51,108 nucleotides of DNA from Levilactobacillus fujinensis (lineage in GTDB: Bacteria > Bacillota > Bacilli > Lactobacillales > Lactobacillaceae). Below are positions 16,803 to 24,904 of this stretch, in pieces. The DNA lies in assembly GCF_003946335.1 (NCBI RefSeq), contig NZ_RHNX01000025.1:1-51108 (forward strand), read 5' to 3'. A program made the position numbers and the translations under genes. Each line of letters opens with the position of its first letter. The stretch's first letter is position 1. The notes below the pieces were generated by a model. That model was not told the DNA's origin. It worked only from the letters and a program-made list of their open reading frames with translations, and made no database searches.

Positions 16803-18163
16803 TTGCGGCACTCAGACGCGTGGCGGTTGCCTGGACCGTAATTGGGTTGAGTAATACGGTGCTTGTGTGGGTCGTCCGGCCGCAACATTTGGGCTTGGCG
16901 ACCCTTATCGCATGGTCGTGGGCGCTGGTCGAGGTGGCCGGTGTCAGTTTGCTCTTTCACTGGGCAGATCAACGCATTAGCATTTTAACCAAAAAGGTTG
17001 AGGGCATTCGTCATGAAGAAACGCCAGCACATGTCTTGTTATCGCCACATGATCCATTTTACCAGCTGGCGCTACAGATCAATTACCTTCAGACCCATCA
17101 ACGTAAAGTTCAACGGCAAATAGCCGGGCAAAACCAAGAATTTGCGACGTTACTGGACTACTTACCGATTGGCGTCATGGTAATCGATCGCTATCGTAAA
17201 GTGGAATTAGCAAATCCAGCAATGGAACAGTTCTTACAACATCGCATCTCACCGCGTCGCCATCCATTTACGCAGGATGTCCGGCAATTCGAGTTGGCTA
17301 GTCTGATCAACTCGGCGTTAAATGAACGGCAGACACAACACCACACGTTGAAGTTGCCGGGCGCGCCTAACGAGCGAACGGTCGACGCACGAGCCATTTA
17401 TACGGCGACCTCTCAGGATTACTTTCAAGTGCTGGTCTTACTCTATGACGTGACTGAGGTCTACGCGGTCGAGCAGATGCAGATGGACTTTGTGTCCAAC
17501 GCTTCACACGAGTTGAAGACACCGGTGACGGCCATTTCTGGTTTTGCGAAGACCCTGTTAGGCGGTGCCAAAAATGATCCAGAAAAGTTGGTTGAGTTTT
17601 TGGAAATCATTGATCAGCAGAGTGAACGACTTGTTGAACTGATCAATGATGTGCTGACAATTTCACACATCGAGTCGGGTAATTCAGTTGAGGTCAGTGA
17701 GGTTCCGGTGGGGCAAGTGATTGCGAACCAGGTTCACTTGCTGACACCACTAGCGTCCGTTAACCAGGTGACTTTGGATAACCAGGTACCTGCAGATCTG
17801 ATGGCCGTGACTGACCAACGGAAATTTGATCAGGTATTGAAGAATGTCTTGAGTAACGCTATTAAATACAATCGACCACAGGGCAGTGTGACTCTGACGA
17901 CTCGGAAAATGGGTCGTGAATGGTCACTGACCATTGCGGATACGGGCGTGGGAATCTCGCCGCAGGACCAAATGAGGGTCTTCGAACGCTTTTACCGCGC
18001 GGAAATTTCGCACTCCAATCAATTGGTGAGCGGAAGTGGCTTAGGTTTGGCTATTGTCCGGGAGCTCGTCCAGTCACTTAACGGCAAGATTGACCTGCAA
18101 AGCACGCTAGACGTGGGAACACGGGTCACCATGACCTTTCCAAAGGACTTTCCAGAAAGTTAA
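16799..18163 (+). CDS. phoR: PhoR-type sensor histidine kinase
   Basis: The 454-residue protein has two N-terminal membrane helices (about 10-26 and 33-55) joined by a very short loop, so there is almost no extracytoplasmic sensor. A PAS domain (about 112-218) precedes the dimerisation box with His237 in FVSNASHELKTPVTAISGF. The ATPase domain has NVLSNAIKYN (N box), DTGVGISPQDQMRVFERFYR and SGSGLGLAIVREL. The lack of an external domain suggests that sensing works through PstSCAB/PhoU, as known for PhoR. It overlaps phoP by 4 bp. The terminator is about 190 bases after the stop. Confidence 0.88.
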   Translation: MIAALRRVAVAWTVIGLSNTVLVWVVRPQHLGLATLIAWSWALVEVAGVSLLFHWADQRISILTKKVEGIRHEETPAHVLLSPHDPFYQLALQINYLQTHQRKVQRQIAGQNQEFATLLDYLPIGVMVIDRYRKVELANPAMEQFLQHRISPRRHPFTQDVRQFELASLINSALNERQTQHHTLKLPGAPNERTVDARAIYTATSQDYFQVLVLLYDVTEVYAVEQMQMDFVSNASHELKTPVTAISGFAKTLLGGAKNDPEKLVEFLEIIDQQSERLVELINDVLTISHIESGNSVEVSEVPVGQVIANQVHLLTPLASVNQVTLDNQVPADLMAVTDQRKFDQVLKNVLSNAIKYNRPQGSVTLTTRKMGREWSLTIADTGVGISPQDQMRVFERFYRAEISHSNQLVSGSGLGLAIVRELVQSLNGKIDLQSTLDVGTRVTMTFPKDFPES

Positions 18164-18353
18164 GTGAAGACACTAGCCTGAGGGACAATGATTGCGCTGT
18201 GGCTGTCAGGGGACGTGTTTTCCCTCTACCGAGAGGTAATATGAACTGAACGAGAAGTTCTATCAGCTTGGTAGTAAGCTCAAGAGAATGGCTTTAGCCG
18301 CTTTGTCCCCGCTAATTATGATTGGAAAACCTTATTTTTAAATTTGTCGTGAA
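18164..18353. other. Foldable spacer after phoR
   Basis: GGGGAC (18209-18214) and GTCCCC (18305-18310) could close a domain containing the small hairpins CCTCT/AGAGG (18223-18236) and AGCTT/AAGCT (18265-18280). It ends shortly before a strong terminator. There is no ORF. It may be the phoR 3' UTR or a small RNA. It is part of the 521-bp gap 18164-18684. Confidence 0.35.
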
Positions 18354-18387
18354 GGGTCTGAGCAGCTGATGCTCAGAGCCTTTTTTT
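18354..18387 (+). terminator. Terminator after phoR
   Basis: TCTGAGCA pairs with TGCTCAGA, with an outer GG/CC after one mismatch and a GCTGA loop, followed by seven Ts. Confidence 0.88.
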
Positions 18388-18396
18388 GCATAGAAC

Positions 18397-18505
18397 TGAA
18401 GGTTGAAAGTCCCAAAACACTTATTATAACCGGATACTGGGTCTAAAATTAGGCAACGTTGTCCAACCATCGCCTTACCGGCCAGCAAGTAGAAATTCCG
18501 GTAGT
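18397..18505 (+). repeat. Dispersed intergenic repeat, copy A
   Basis: This copy shares a long gapped similarity with 31256-31404: GAAGGTTGAAAGT, then CTAAAATTA-GCAAC, then ATCGCCTTACCG and AGCAAGT-GAA, with about 30 bases missing near the end and about 10 in the middle. Confidence 0.6.
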
Positions 18506-18580
18506 CACATTTTGTTCAGTGATCACAATGGCCGCCTCTCAGCATATATTTAACGATTAAATTGTCTGTATCGGGTTATA

Positions 18581-18634
18581 TTTACACAACCTTTACAATA
18601 CGTCTACGTGATGTTTACATTCGTTCGCTATACT
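18581..18634 (+). promoter_or_regulatory. PhoP box and promoter of the pst operon
   Basis: Four hexamers occur exactly every 11 bp: TTTACA (18581), TTTACA (18592), TCTACG (18603), TTTACA (18614). This is the PhoP-box design known from Bacillus (TTAACA-like direct repeats, 5-bp spacers). The repeats cover the place where a -35 would be; no good -35 is present, and the -10 is TATACT (18629-18634). This is the expected layout of a promoter activated by PhoP-P at low phosphate. Confidence 0.82.
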
Positions 18635-18684
18635 AACTTTTGAAAAGGTCGGGCGTGACGCGCGACCATTAGGAGGTTAGCGGT

Positions 18685-19566
18685 ATGTCGAAGAAACGCT
18701 GGTGGCAAGGTCTAGGCTTGCTGATTGTGGTGGTACTGGGCGTGTATGCCTACCAGACACGGCAGGTCAGTCATGCTGGCGAATCAATCACAGCGGTTGG
18801 TTCAACGGCGTTACAACCCTTAGTTGAAGCAGCTGGGGAACAGTATACCGGAGAGCATCTGGGAACGTTTATCAACGTCCAGGGTGGGGGAACCGGAACG
18901 GGCCTCAGCCAAATTCAAGAGGGTGCCGTACAAATCGGTAACTCCGACTTATTTGCTAGTGAGCAAAAAGGCATTCATGCTGCTGATTTAGTTGATCACC
19001 GGGTTGCAGTCGTGGGAATTACCCCAATCGTTAACCGTAAGGTCGGGGTGACAAATTTATCAACGGCCCAATTGATTCGGGTATTCACGGGTAAGGTCAC
19101 CAACTGGAAACAGGTGGGTGGTGCAGACCTGCCAGTTGTTTTGATCAACCGTGCTCAGGGAAGTGGTACCCGGGCGACCTTTGAACAATTTGGTCTTGCC
19201 AAGCATCGTTCCAAGACGGCGCAAGAACAGGATTCCTCTGGGATGGTCCGCTCCATCGTTGCCACGACACCGGGAGCAATTAGCTACGTGGCGTTTTCCT
19301 ACGTGGATAAAACGGTACAGGACCTTTCTCTAGACAACGTGTCGCCAACCGAGGACAATGTGACCACGAACCGTTGGAAAATTTGGTCATACGAGCATTT
19401 GTACACGAAAGGCCAACCAACAGGCTTAACTAAGAAATTTATTGCGTACGTTGAATCACCAGCAGTCCAAAAAACGTTAGTCCGGCAGTTGGGTTATCTA
19501 TCTCCCAGCCAAATGATGGTCGAACGGGATGCAGCTGGTAAAATTACCGTATTGGGAGGCGCCTAG
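18685..19566 (+). CDS. pstS: Phosphate-binding protein PstS
   Basis: The 293-residue protein has an N-terminal hydrophobic segment (about 9-23), then AVGSTALQPLVEAAG (the phosphate-contacting Ser/Thr loop), GGGTGTGLSQIQ, IGNSDLF and NRAQGSGTRATFEQF, typical of PstS. It captures phosphate outside the cell for PstCA. There is no cysteine anywhere in the protein, so it cannot be a lipoprotein; the N-terminal segment probably stays as an anchor, or is cleaved near VSHAGES. TTAGGAGG precedes the ATG. It is the first gene of pstS-C-A-B1-B2-phoU. Confidence 0.92.
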   Translation: MSKKRWWQGLGLLIVVVLGVYAYQTRQVSHAGESITAVGSTALQPLVEAAGEQYTGEHLGTFINVQGGGTGTGLSQIQEGAVQIGNSDLFASEQKGIHAADLVDHRVAVVGITPIVNRKVGVTNLSTAQLIRVFTGKVTNWKQVGGADLPVVLINRAQGSGTRATFEQFGLAKHRSKTAQEQDSSGMVRSIVATTPGAISYVAFSYVDKTVQDLSLDNVSPTEDNVTTNRWKIWSYEHLYTKGQPTGLTKKFIAYVESPAVQKTLVRQLGYLSPSQMMVERDAAGKITVLGGA

Positions 19567-20502
19567 ATGAAGACCAAGACCACGCAGCAACTTGAACAAC
19601 AATTAAAGCGTCATTCTAAGGCTGCTAAATTAGAAATCTGGGGGCGGACTGTCAGTTTGACGGCCCTACTCTTAATCGTGGCCGTTGTTGTCGCCATTAT
19701 TGGTTTTGTGGCCTCAAAGGGAATCGCCACGTTTACCAGTAACCACGTGAACTTATGGGATTTCTTGACCGGAAAAAGTTGGAATCCTAACATTACTGAT
19801 GCCAATGGTAAGCCGGAGGTTGGGGCGTTACCCATGATTGTGGGGTCCTTTCTAATTACCATCCTGTCGGCCATTGTGGCAACGCCATTTGCGATTGGGA
19901 CGGCGGTCTTCATGAATGAAATCTCACCGAACAAGGGAGCGAAAATCCTTCAACCCGTGACGGAACTCTTAGTTGGGATTCCGTCCGTGGTTTATGGGTT
20001 TATCGGGCTCTCAGTGGTGGTTCCTACTACGCGTGCTATCTTTGGCGGCAGTGGGTTTGGGATTCTATCCGGAACCTGTGTGCTGTTCGTGATGATTTTA
20101 CCCACGGTCACTTCGATGAGTGCGGATGCCTTGAAGTCCGTACCACGTTACTACCGTGAAGCCTCATTGGCCTTGGGAGCGACTCAGTGGCAAACGATTT
20201 ACAAAGTGGTGCTTCGAGCAGCGACACCGGGCTTAATGACGGCGGTCGTTTTCGGTATGGCCCGGGCGTTTGGTGAGGCATTAGCCGTTCAAATGGTGAT
20301 TGGGAACGCCGCCTTAATGCCAAATAGTCTGGTGTCACCATCTTCAACGTTAACATCCGTCCTGACTACGGGTATCGGGAACACTGTGATGGGATCGTTG
20401 CAAAATAACGCGCTCTGGTCATTGGCATTGGTCTTACTGTTGATGTCACTGGTCTTTAACTTGATTATCCGGTTGATTGGTCGAAAGGGGCGCCTACAGT
20501 AA
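19567..20502 (+). CDS. pstC: Phosphate ABC transporter permease PstC
   Basis: The 311-residue protein has six membrane helices and the ABC permease EAA-type loop (YYREASLALGATQWQTIYKVVL, about 196-217, with G at the conserved place). The opening RTVSLTALLLIVAVVVAI and the SVVYGFIGL segment match PstC. It forms the membrane channel with PstA. It starts directly after the pstS stop and overlaps the pstA start by one base, so the genes are translationally coupled. Confidence 0.92.
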   Translation: MKTKTTQQLEQQLKRHSKAAKLEIWGRTVSLTALLLIVAVVVAIIGFVASKGIATFTSNHVNLWDFLTGKSWNPNITDANGKPEVGALPMIVGSFLITILSAIVATPFAIGTAVFMNEISPNKGAKILQPVTELLVGIPSVVYGFIGLSVVVPTTRAIFGGSGFGILSGTCVLFVMILPTVTSMSADALKSVPRYYREASLALGATQWQTIYKVVLRAATPGLMTAVVFGMARAFGEALAVQMVIGNAALMPNSLVSPSSTLTSVLTTGIGNTVMGSLQNNALWSLALVLLLMSLVFNLIIRLIGRKGRLQ

Positions 20503-21386
20503 TGAATTCTAAAAGACAAAATAAAATTGCCATTGGCGCGCTATACGGCATTGCTGGGTTAGTCGTCCTTATCTTACTCGCATTGCTTGGCTATATTCTT
20601 GCGAGTGGGGTACCTCAACTTAGCTGGCATTTTTTAACAGCCCCGGCTAAAGCCTTTCTCAAAGGTGGCGGTGTCGGCGTTCAACTCTTCAACTCGTTTT
20701 ACTTGTTGATTTTGGCAATGGCGATTTCCTTTCCGATTGCATTGGGCGCGGCCATTTATTTGTACGAATATGCGCGAGATAACTGGGTCACCACGACGAT
20801 TCGAACGGCGATTGAAATTCTTAGTTCGTTGCCTTCCGTGGTTGTTGGGTTATTCGGGTTCCTGTTCTTTGTGGTCAAGTTACGATTAGGCTTTTCCATT
20901 CTGTCTGGGGCATTTGCGTTGACCTTTTTCAACCTCCCCTTATTGACGCGCAGCATTGAAGACTCGCTACGCACAATCAACCTTGAACAGCGTGAAGGGG
21001 GCCTGGCATTAGGCTTATCACGTTGGGAAACGGTCACGCGGGTCATTTTACCGGCAGCCGTTCCAAGTATCTTAACCGGGGTCATTTTGAGCGCCGGCCG
21101 GGTCTTCGGGGAAGCCGCAGCCTTGATCTATACGGCTGGCCAGAGTGCACCAGCGTTGAATTTTGCGGACTGGAATCCGTTTAATATCTCCAGCCCGTTG
21201 AACCCGATGCGCCCAGCGGAAACATTGGCGGTTCACATTTGGAAAATCAATTCTGAAGGTATCATGCCGGATGCTAAGGCCATTTCTTCTGGGTCCTCTG
21301 CGGTCCTGATTATTGCCATTTTACTATTTAACTTTACTGCTCGTTATGTGGGTAAACGACTATATAAACGCCTAACGTCGGCGTAA
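20502..21386 (+). CDS. pstA: Phosphate ABC transporter permease PstA
   Basis: The 294-residue permease has six helices. The cytoplasmic EAA-type loop reads REGGLALGLSRWETVTRVIL (about 165-184). The ILSSLPSVVVGLFGFLFFV segment and the C-terminal GSSAVLIIAILLFNF helix fit PstA. It pairs with PstC. Confidence 0.92.
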   Translation: MNSKRQNKIAIGALYGIAGLVVLILLALLGYILASGVPQLSWHFLTAPAKAFLKGGGVGVQLFNSFYLLILAMAISFPIALGAAIYLYEYARDNWVTTTIRTAIEILSSLPSVVVGLFGFLFFVVKLRLGFSILSGAFALTFFNLPLLTRSIEDSLRTINLEQREGGLALGLSRWETVTRVILPAAVPSILTGVILSAGRVFGEAAALIYTAGQSAPALNFADWNPFNISSPLNPMRPAETLAVHIWKINSEGIMPDAKAISSGSSAVLIIAILLFNFTARYVGKRLYKRLTSA

Positions 21387-21398
21387 AGGAGGGGTGCT

Positions 21399-22223
21399 AT
21401 GTTTATCAATAACGATGTGACTAAGGCAACAACTATGCAAGAACGCCACGTGGTGCAACCCCATGAGGCGGGTCATCCTATCATTTTGTCGACGGAGGAC
21501 CTTCACGTCTTCTATGGAAAAAAAGAAGCGTTGTTCGAAGGTGATTTGCAATTTGGTAGCAACCAGATTACCGCGTTGATTGGCCCCTCTGGTTCGGGAA
21601 AATCCACGTACTTGCGGTCGTTGAATCGAATGAATGACCGAATTGCTACCGTGACTGGAAAAATCATGTACCGGGGCGTTGATATTAATCAACCTGGTAT
21701 TGATGTTTACGAGATGCGGCGGCGCGTGGGGATGGTCTTTCAACGACCGAATCCGTTTGCTAAATCGATCTACGACAACATTGCGTTTGCACTGCGGTTA
21801 CGGGGAACCACGGACAAATACGCGTTAGATGAAGTTGTAGAGACGTCGCTCAAACAAGCGGCGCTTTGGGATCAAGTCAAAGACGATTTGAACAAGAGCG
21901 CATTAGCCTTGTCTGGGGGACAGGCGCAACGGTTGTGTATTGCTAGGGCTATTGCCGTGAAACCTGACATTTTATTGTTGGATGAACCGGCGAGTGCCTT
22001 AGACCCCGTGTCAACCAGTCAGCTGGAAGATACTTTGTTGGATCTTAAGCAGCATTATACAATTATCATTGTGACCCACAACATGCAACAAGCTGCGCGA
22101 ATCAGTGAGTATACGGCATTTTTTAATCAGGGACGGGTGCTAGAGTATGACACCACGAGCCAAATATTTACGAATCCGCAGGTTCAGGTTACAAGTGATT
22201 ATGTTTCGGGGAACTTCGGCTAA
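21399..22223 (+). CDS. pstB: Phosphate ABC transporter ATP-binding protein PstB (first copy)
   Basis: The 274-residue ATPase has about 24 extra N-terminal residues before the ABC domain. Walker A is GPSGSGKST (about 61-69), the Q-loop is FQRPNPFA, the signature is [14 protein letters not shown] and Walker B is [13 protein letters not shown]. The longer head and the altered signature (QAQR rather than QQQR) distinguish it from the second copy. It energises PstCA. Paired pstB genes are common in lactic acid bacteria; the two may form a heterodimer or serve alternative conditions. AAAGGAGG precedes the ATG. Confidence 0.92.
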   Translation: MFINNDVTKATTMQERHVVQPHEAGHPIILSTEDLHVFYGKKEALFEGDLQFGSNQITALIGPSGSGKSTYLRSLNRMNDRIATVTGKIMYRGVDINQPGIDVYEMRRRVGMVFQRPNPFAKSIYDNIAFALRLRGTTDKYALDEVVETSLKQAALWDQVKDDLNKSALALSGGQAQRLCIARAIAVKPDILLLDEPASALDPVSTSQLEDTLLDLKQHYTIIIVTHNMQQAARISEYTAFFNQGRVLEYDTTSQIFTNPQVQVTSDYVSGNFG

Positions 22224-22239
22224 GAGGAGGAAGAAAAAA

Positions 22240-22998
22240 ATGAGTAAGGAAATTTTAACGACCCAGGATCTTCATCTGTATTATGGGGAAAAGGAAGCTT
22301 TAAAGGGCATCAACCTGAATTTTGACGCTAAGGGAATTACGGCACTGATTGGGCCATCTGGTTGTGGAAAATCCACGTATTTACGGACATTGAATCGGAT
22401 GAACGATTTAATTCCAAATGTAACGATTACCGGGACCATTACCTTTAAAGGGGAAAATTTGTACGCCCCTAACGCGGACACCGTGGAGATTCGTAAGGAA
22501 ATCGGGATGGTTTTCCAACAACCTAATCCATTTCCCTTCTCCATTTACGACAACGTAATCTACGGTCTACGAATTGCCGGTGAAAAGGACAAGGAGAAAT
22601 TGGATGCGGTCGTTGAAAAATCGTTGCGGCAAGCGGCTGTATGGGATGAAGTCAAAGATCATTTGCACGAAAGCGCGCTAGCCTTGTCTGGTGGGCAACA
22701 ACAGCGGGTCTGCATTGCACGGGTATTGGCAGTTTCGCCAGAGATTATCCTGTTAGATGAACCAACTAGTGCTTTGGATCCAGTGTCCAGTAGCCAAATT
22801 GAAGCAACTCTCTTGAATTTACGTCACGATTATACGATTATTATTGTAACCCATAACCTCCAGCAGGCTTCACGGATTGCGGATCGGACCGCGTTCTTCA
22901 TGAACGGTGAGTTGGTGGAAGTGGACCAAACTAAGAACATTTTCATGAATCCAGCGAAGAAACAGACGGAAGACTACATTAGTGGTCGTTTTGGGTAA
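22240..22998 (+). CDS. pstB: Phosphate ABC transporter ATP-binding protein PstB (second copy)
   Basis: The 252-residue ATPase starts [31 protein letters not shown] precedes this ATG, whereas the longer open frame begins inside the first pstB. Walker A is GPSGCGKST, the Q-loop [10 protein letters not shown], the signature [13 protein letters not shown] and Walker [14 protein letters not shown]. It is the canonical PstB of the pair and lies 16 bases after the first copy. Confidence 0.93.
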   Translation: MSKEILTTQDLHLYYGEKEALKGINLNFDAKGITALIGPSGCGKSTYLRTLNRMNDLIPNVTITGTITFKGENLYAPNADTVEIRKEIGMVFQQPNPFPFSIYDNVIYGLRIAGEKDKEKLDAVVEKSLRQAAVWDEVKDHLHESALALSGGQQQRVCIARVLAVSPEIILLDEPTSALDPVSSSQIEATLLNLRHDYTIIIVTHNLQQASRIADRTAFFMNGELVEVDQTKNIFMNPAKKQTEDYISGRFG

Positions 22999-23009
22999 GG
23001 AGGCAGGCT

Positions 23010-23687
23010 ATGAGAAGATTATTTGATGATGAATTAGCAGAATTAGACGCAGATTTCACTGAAATGGGGATGTTGGTTAGCGAGGTCATTCAACAGGCCG
23101 CAGATTCTTTTACGAATCGTGATGCGGTGGCCGCACAACGGATCATTGACCAGGATCACCAAATTAACGAGCGGGAAATTGCGTTAGAGAAAAAAACGTT
23201 TGAAATGATTGCGTTATACCAACCAGTGACGACTGACCTGCGAGAAATTGTTACGATTTTAAAGGCAGTTTCGGAATTAGAGCGTGCGGGAGATCACGCC
23301 CGTAACATTGCGCACGCGACAATCAAGTTTGGTAGCAAGCAAAAGATTCCGGTGTTGGAACAATTGTTGGGCCAGATGGGTCAGCTGACGACGCAGATGG
23401 TCAAGGATGTTTTGACAGCGTACGTAAATAAGGACGAAGAAGAAGCACGCAAACTGGCAGCGGTCGACCGGAAGCTAGATCAATTGAACCATCAAGTCCG
23501 CGCCGATAGCTACGAACAGATGCGCTTAGATCCGGCTTTTGAAACGGGGGCGTCCATTTATCTCAACGTTGCTCAGGATCTCAGTCGTATCGGTGATTAC
23601 GTGACGAACGTCTGTGAATGGATCGTTTACCTGAAGTCGGGGCAAATCATCGAATTGAACTCGGCTAGTCAAGACGGCGAGGGCTAA
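23010..23687 (+). CDS. phoU: Phosphate transport regulator PhoU
   Basis: The 225-residue all-helical protein has two PhoU repeats, each with an E/DxxxD metal-binding pattern (ELERAGDHARNIAHA near 90-104; DLSRIGDYVTNVCEW near 191-205). PhoU links the transporter to PhoR and keeps the regulon off when phosphate is plentiful. It is the last gene of the operon and has AAGGAGG upstream. Confidence 0.94.
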   Translation: MRRLFDDELAELDADFTEMGMLVSEVIQQAADSFTNRDAVAAQRIIDQDHQINEREIALEKKTFEMIALYQPVTTDLREIVTILKAVSELERAGDHARNIAHATIKFGSKQKIPVLEQLLGQMGQLTTQMVKDVLTAYVNKDEEEARKLAAVDRKLDQLNHQVRADSYEQMRLDPAFETGASIYLNVAQDLSRIGDYVTNVCEWIVYLKSGQIIELNSASQDGEG

Positions 23688-23713
23688 ACGTTAATCTAAA
23701 TTGAAGATTTTCC

Positions 23714-23755
23714 AAGACGGCCATTGAAGACTTGCTTTCAGTGGCCGTCTTCGTT
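23714..23755 (+). terminator. Terminator of the pst operon
   Basis: A 15-bp stem (AAGACGGCCATTGAA / TTCAGTGGCCGTCTT) stands 26 bases after phoU. The T run is poor (CGTTATTCTT), so termination may be partial. Confidence 0.7.
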
Positions 23756-23809
23756 ATTCTTGCCATAAGCCGGTCAAGTATGGGCTCAGTAAGAAACCCG
23801 GGATATTAA

Positions 23810-23839
23810 ATGACAAGCTTAATTAGTATCGTATATAAT
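23810..23839 (+). promoter_or_regulatory. Candidate promoter upstream of pspC
   Basis: ATGACA (23810-23815) and TATAAT (23834-23839) are 18 bp apart. GTATC/GATAC arms (23826-23830 and 23844-23848) flank the -10. The leader to pspC would be about 260 bases. Confidence 0.45.
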
Positions 23840-23957
23840 AACTGATACAAGGTTGGTAACTTTTCCTTAACGGGTCCGCAACACAGCGGCGGTGGCTTTC
23901 GCCTTCCACGAGTGTTCTCTGGAAATTTGGCGTAACAAGTATTCATCATGTCGTTAC

Positions 23958-23987
23958 ATGGTAATTCGCAGGTGTCATATGGTAATT
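23958..23987. repeat. 21-bp-spaced direct repeat upstream of pspC
   Basis: ATGGTAATT occurs at 23958-23966 and 23979-23987, preceded each time by CAT or AC and followed by a CGC/GCG-like pair. The period of two helical turns suggests a regulator site. It lies in the 418-bp gap 23688-24105, which also carries a short piece similar to the dispersed repeat at about 23770-23789. Confidence 0.45.
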
Positions 23988-24105
23988 GCGGACGACCTTA
24001 ACGTTGTTATAGCCAGGATCAACCTGATCCGTAGTGCGATCCGGTGACGCCAACCTTGTTTCCAAACTTGTCTTAAAAACTGTCTTAAAAAAGGAGTGTC
24101 CGCTG

Positions 24106-24441
24106 ATGGCAGGTAACAAAAAACGCTTTGTTCGTTCCCGCACTAACCGTTTAGTCGGTGGGGTGTTGGGCGGTATTGCTGAATATTTTGGTTGGAACGC
24201 CAATCTTTTACGAATTATCTATGTTTTGATTTCTCTAGCATTGCCAACGCACGGGGTATTAGGCCTCTTACTCTATGTGATTGTGATGTCCTTTATGCCG
24301 TTAGATGATTCTCGACCAGTTGGTCCAAACCTCGGCAATCTTTTCCGTAACGGGTCATCTGAGCCTCAGAATTCGGGTCGTAAGGTGATTCACGACGTCA
24401 CGGAACAAGACGTAAAGAACCAACATAAGGACGGTGAGTAG
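24106..24441 (+). CDS. PspC domain membrane protein
   Basis: The 111-residue protein starts MAGNKKRFVRSRTNRLVGGV; AAAAGGAG precedes this ATG. The PspC domain is clear (LVGGVLGGIAEYFGWNANLLRIIYVLISL), with one or two membrane helices up to about residue 68, then a hydrophilic tail. PspC proteins take part in envelope stress responses. It is coupled to the next membrane protein gene (1 base between stop and start), a pairing often seen in lactobacilli. Confidence 0.85.
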   Translation: MAGNKKRFVRSRTNRLVGGVLGGIAEYFGWNANLLRIIYVLISLALPTHGVLGLLLYVIVMSFMPLDDSRPVGPNLGNLFRNGSSEPQNSGRKVIHDVTEQDVKNQHKDGE

Positions 24442-24442
24442 G

Positions 24443-24814
24443 ATGCGCTTTTGGAGTCGAATTTTAGTAAACGCAGTGATTTTTCTGGCGTTGGCTGGGT
24501 TCTTCCAGAGCTCATTGGCGGGGACATTTCAACATTCATTTTACGTGTCGAGTATTGGCATTGCCTTACTGGCCAGTTTCGTACTGGCACTGCTAAATGC
24601 AGTGGTCAAGCCAATTCTGTTTGTGCTCTCACTGCCGATTACCATTCTGACTCTGGGTTTATTCAGCGTCGTGATCAACGCGATTATGCTGGAATTGACA
24701 TCTTGGTTTGTGGGAAGTAGCTTCACGTTTACCTCATTTGGAACCACGCTGATTATTGCTATCGTGATGTCAATTTTCAACGCAATTATCAGTGATCATT
24801 ATGCGCACGATTAA
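24443..24814 (+). CDS. YvlD-like (phage holin family 4) small membrane protein
   Basis: The 123-residue protein starts MRFWSRILVNAVIFLALAGF and has four membrane helices. VLALLNAVVKPILFVLSLPITILTLGLFS and NAIMLELTSWFVGSSF are typical of the YvlD/DUF360 family, filed under 'phage holin family' though no phage genes are near. A GTG three codons earlier is also possible. It is co-transcribed with pspC and is presumably part of the same envelope stress pair. Confidence 0.85.
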   Translation: MRFWSRILVNAVIFLALAGFFQSSLAGTFQHSFYVSSIGIALLASFVLALLNAVVKPILFVLSLPITILTLGLFSVVINAIMLELTSWFVGSSFTFTSFGTTLIIAIVMSIFNAIISDHYAHD

Positions 24815-24857
24815 CTGACGAACTCAAAGAAATTTGATAGGAGTTCCCCCGTTAAAG

Positions 24858-24866
24858 TGCTAAAAT
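24858..24866 (+). promoter_or_regulatory. Promoter of hprK (extended -10)
   Basis: TGC-TAAAAT lies 38 bp before the hprK start. A TTGATA upstream is 21 bp away, too far for an ideal -35. Confidence 0.45.
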
Positions 24867-24904
24867 TAAAGGTAGTTTTACGATGCAGTAAGGAGGAGCG
24901 CCCA

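Noticed and set aside
18164-18353. T-box or other riboswitch leader ahead of the pst genes
   Set aside because: No T-box core (AGGGTGGnACCGCG-like) or other known riboswitch block is visible, and a terminator plus a separate promoter stand between this region and pstS.
24443-24814. Prophage remnant suggested by a 'phage holin family' protein
   Set aside because: The YvlD-like family is a chromosomal envelope-stress protein family; no other phage genes are near.
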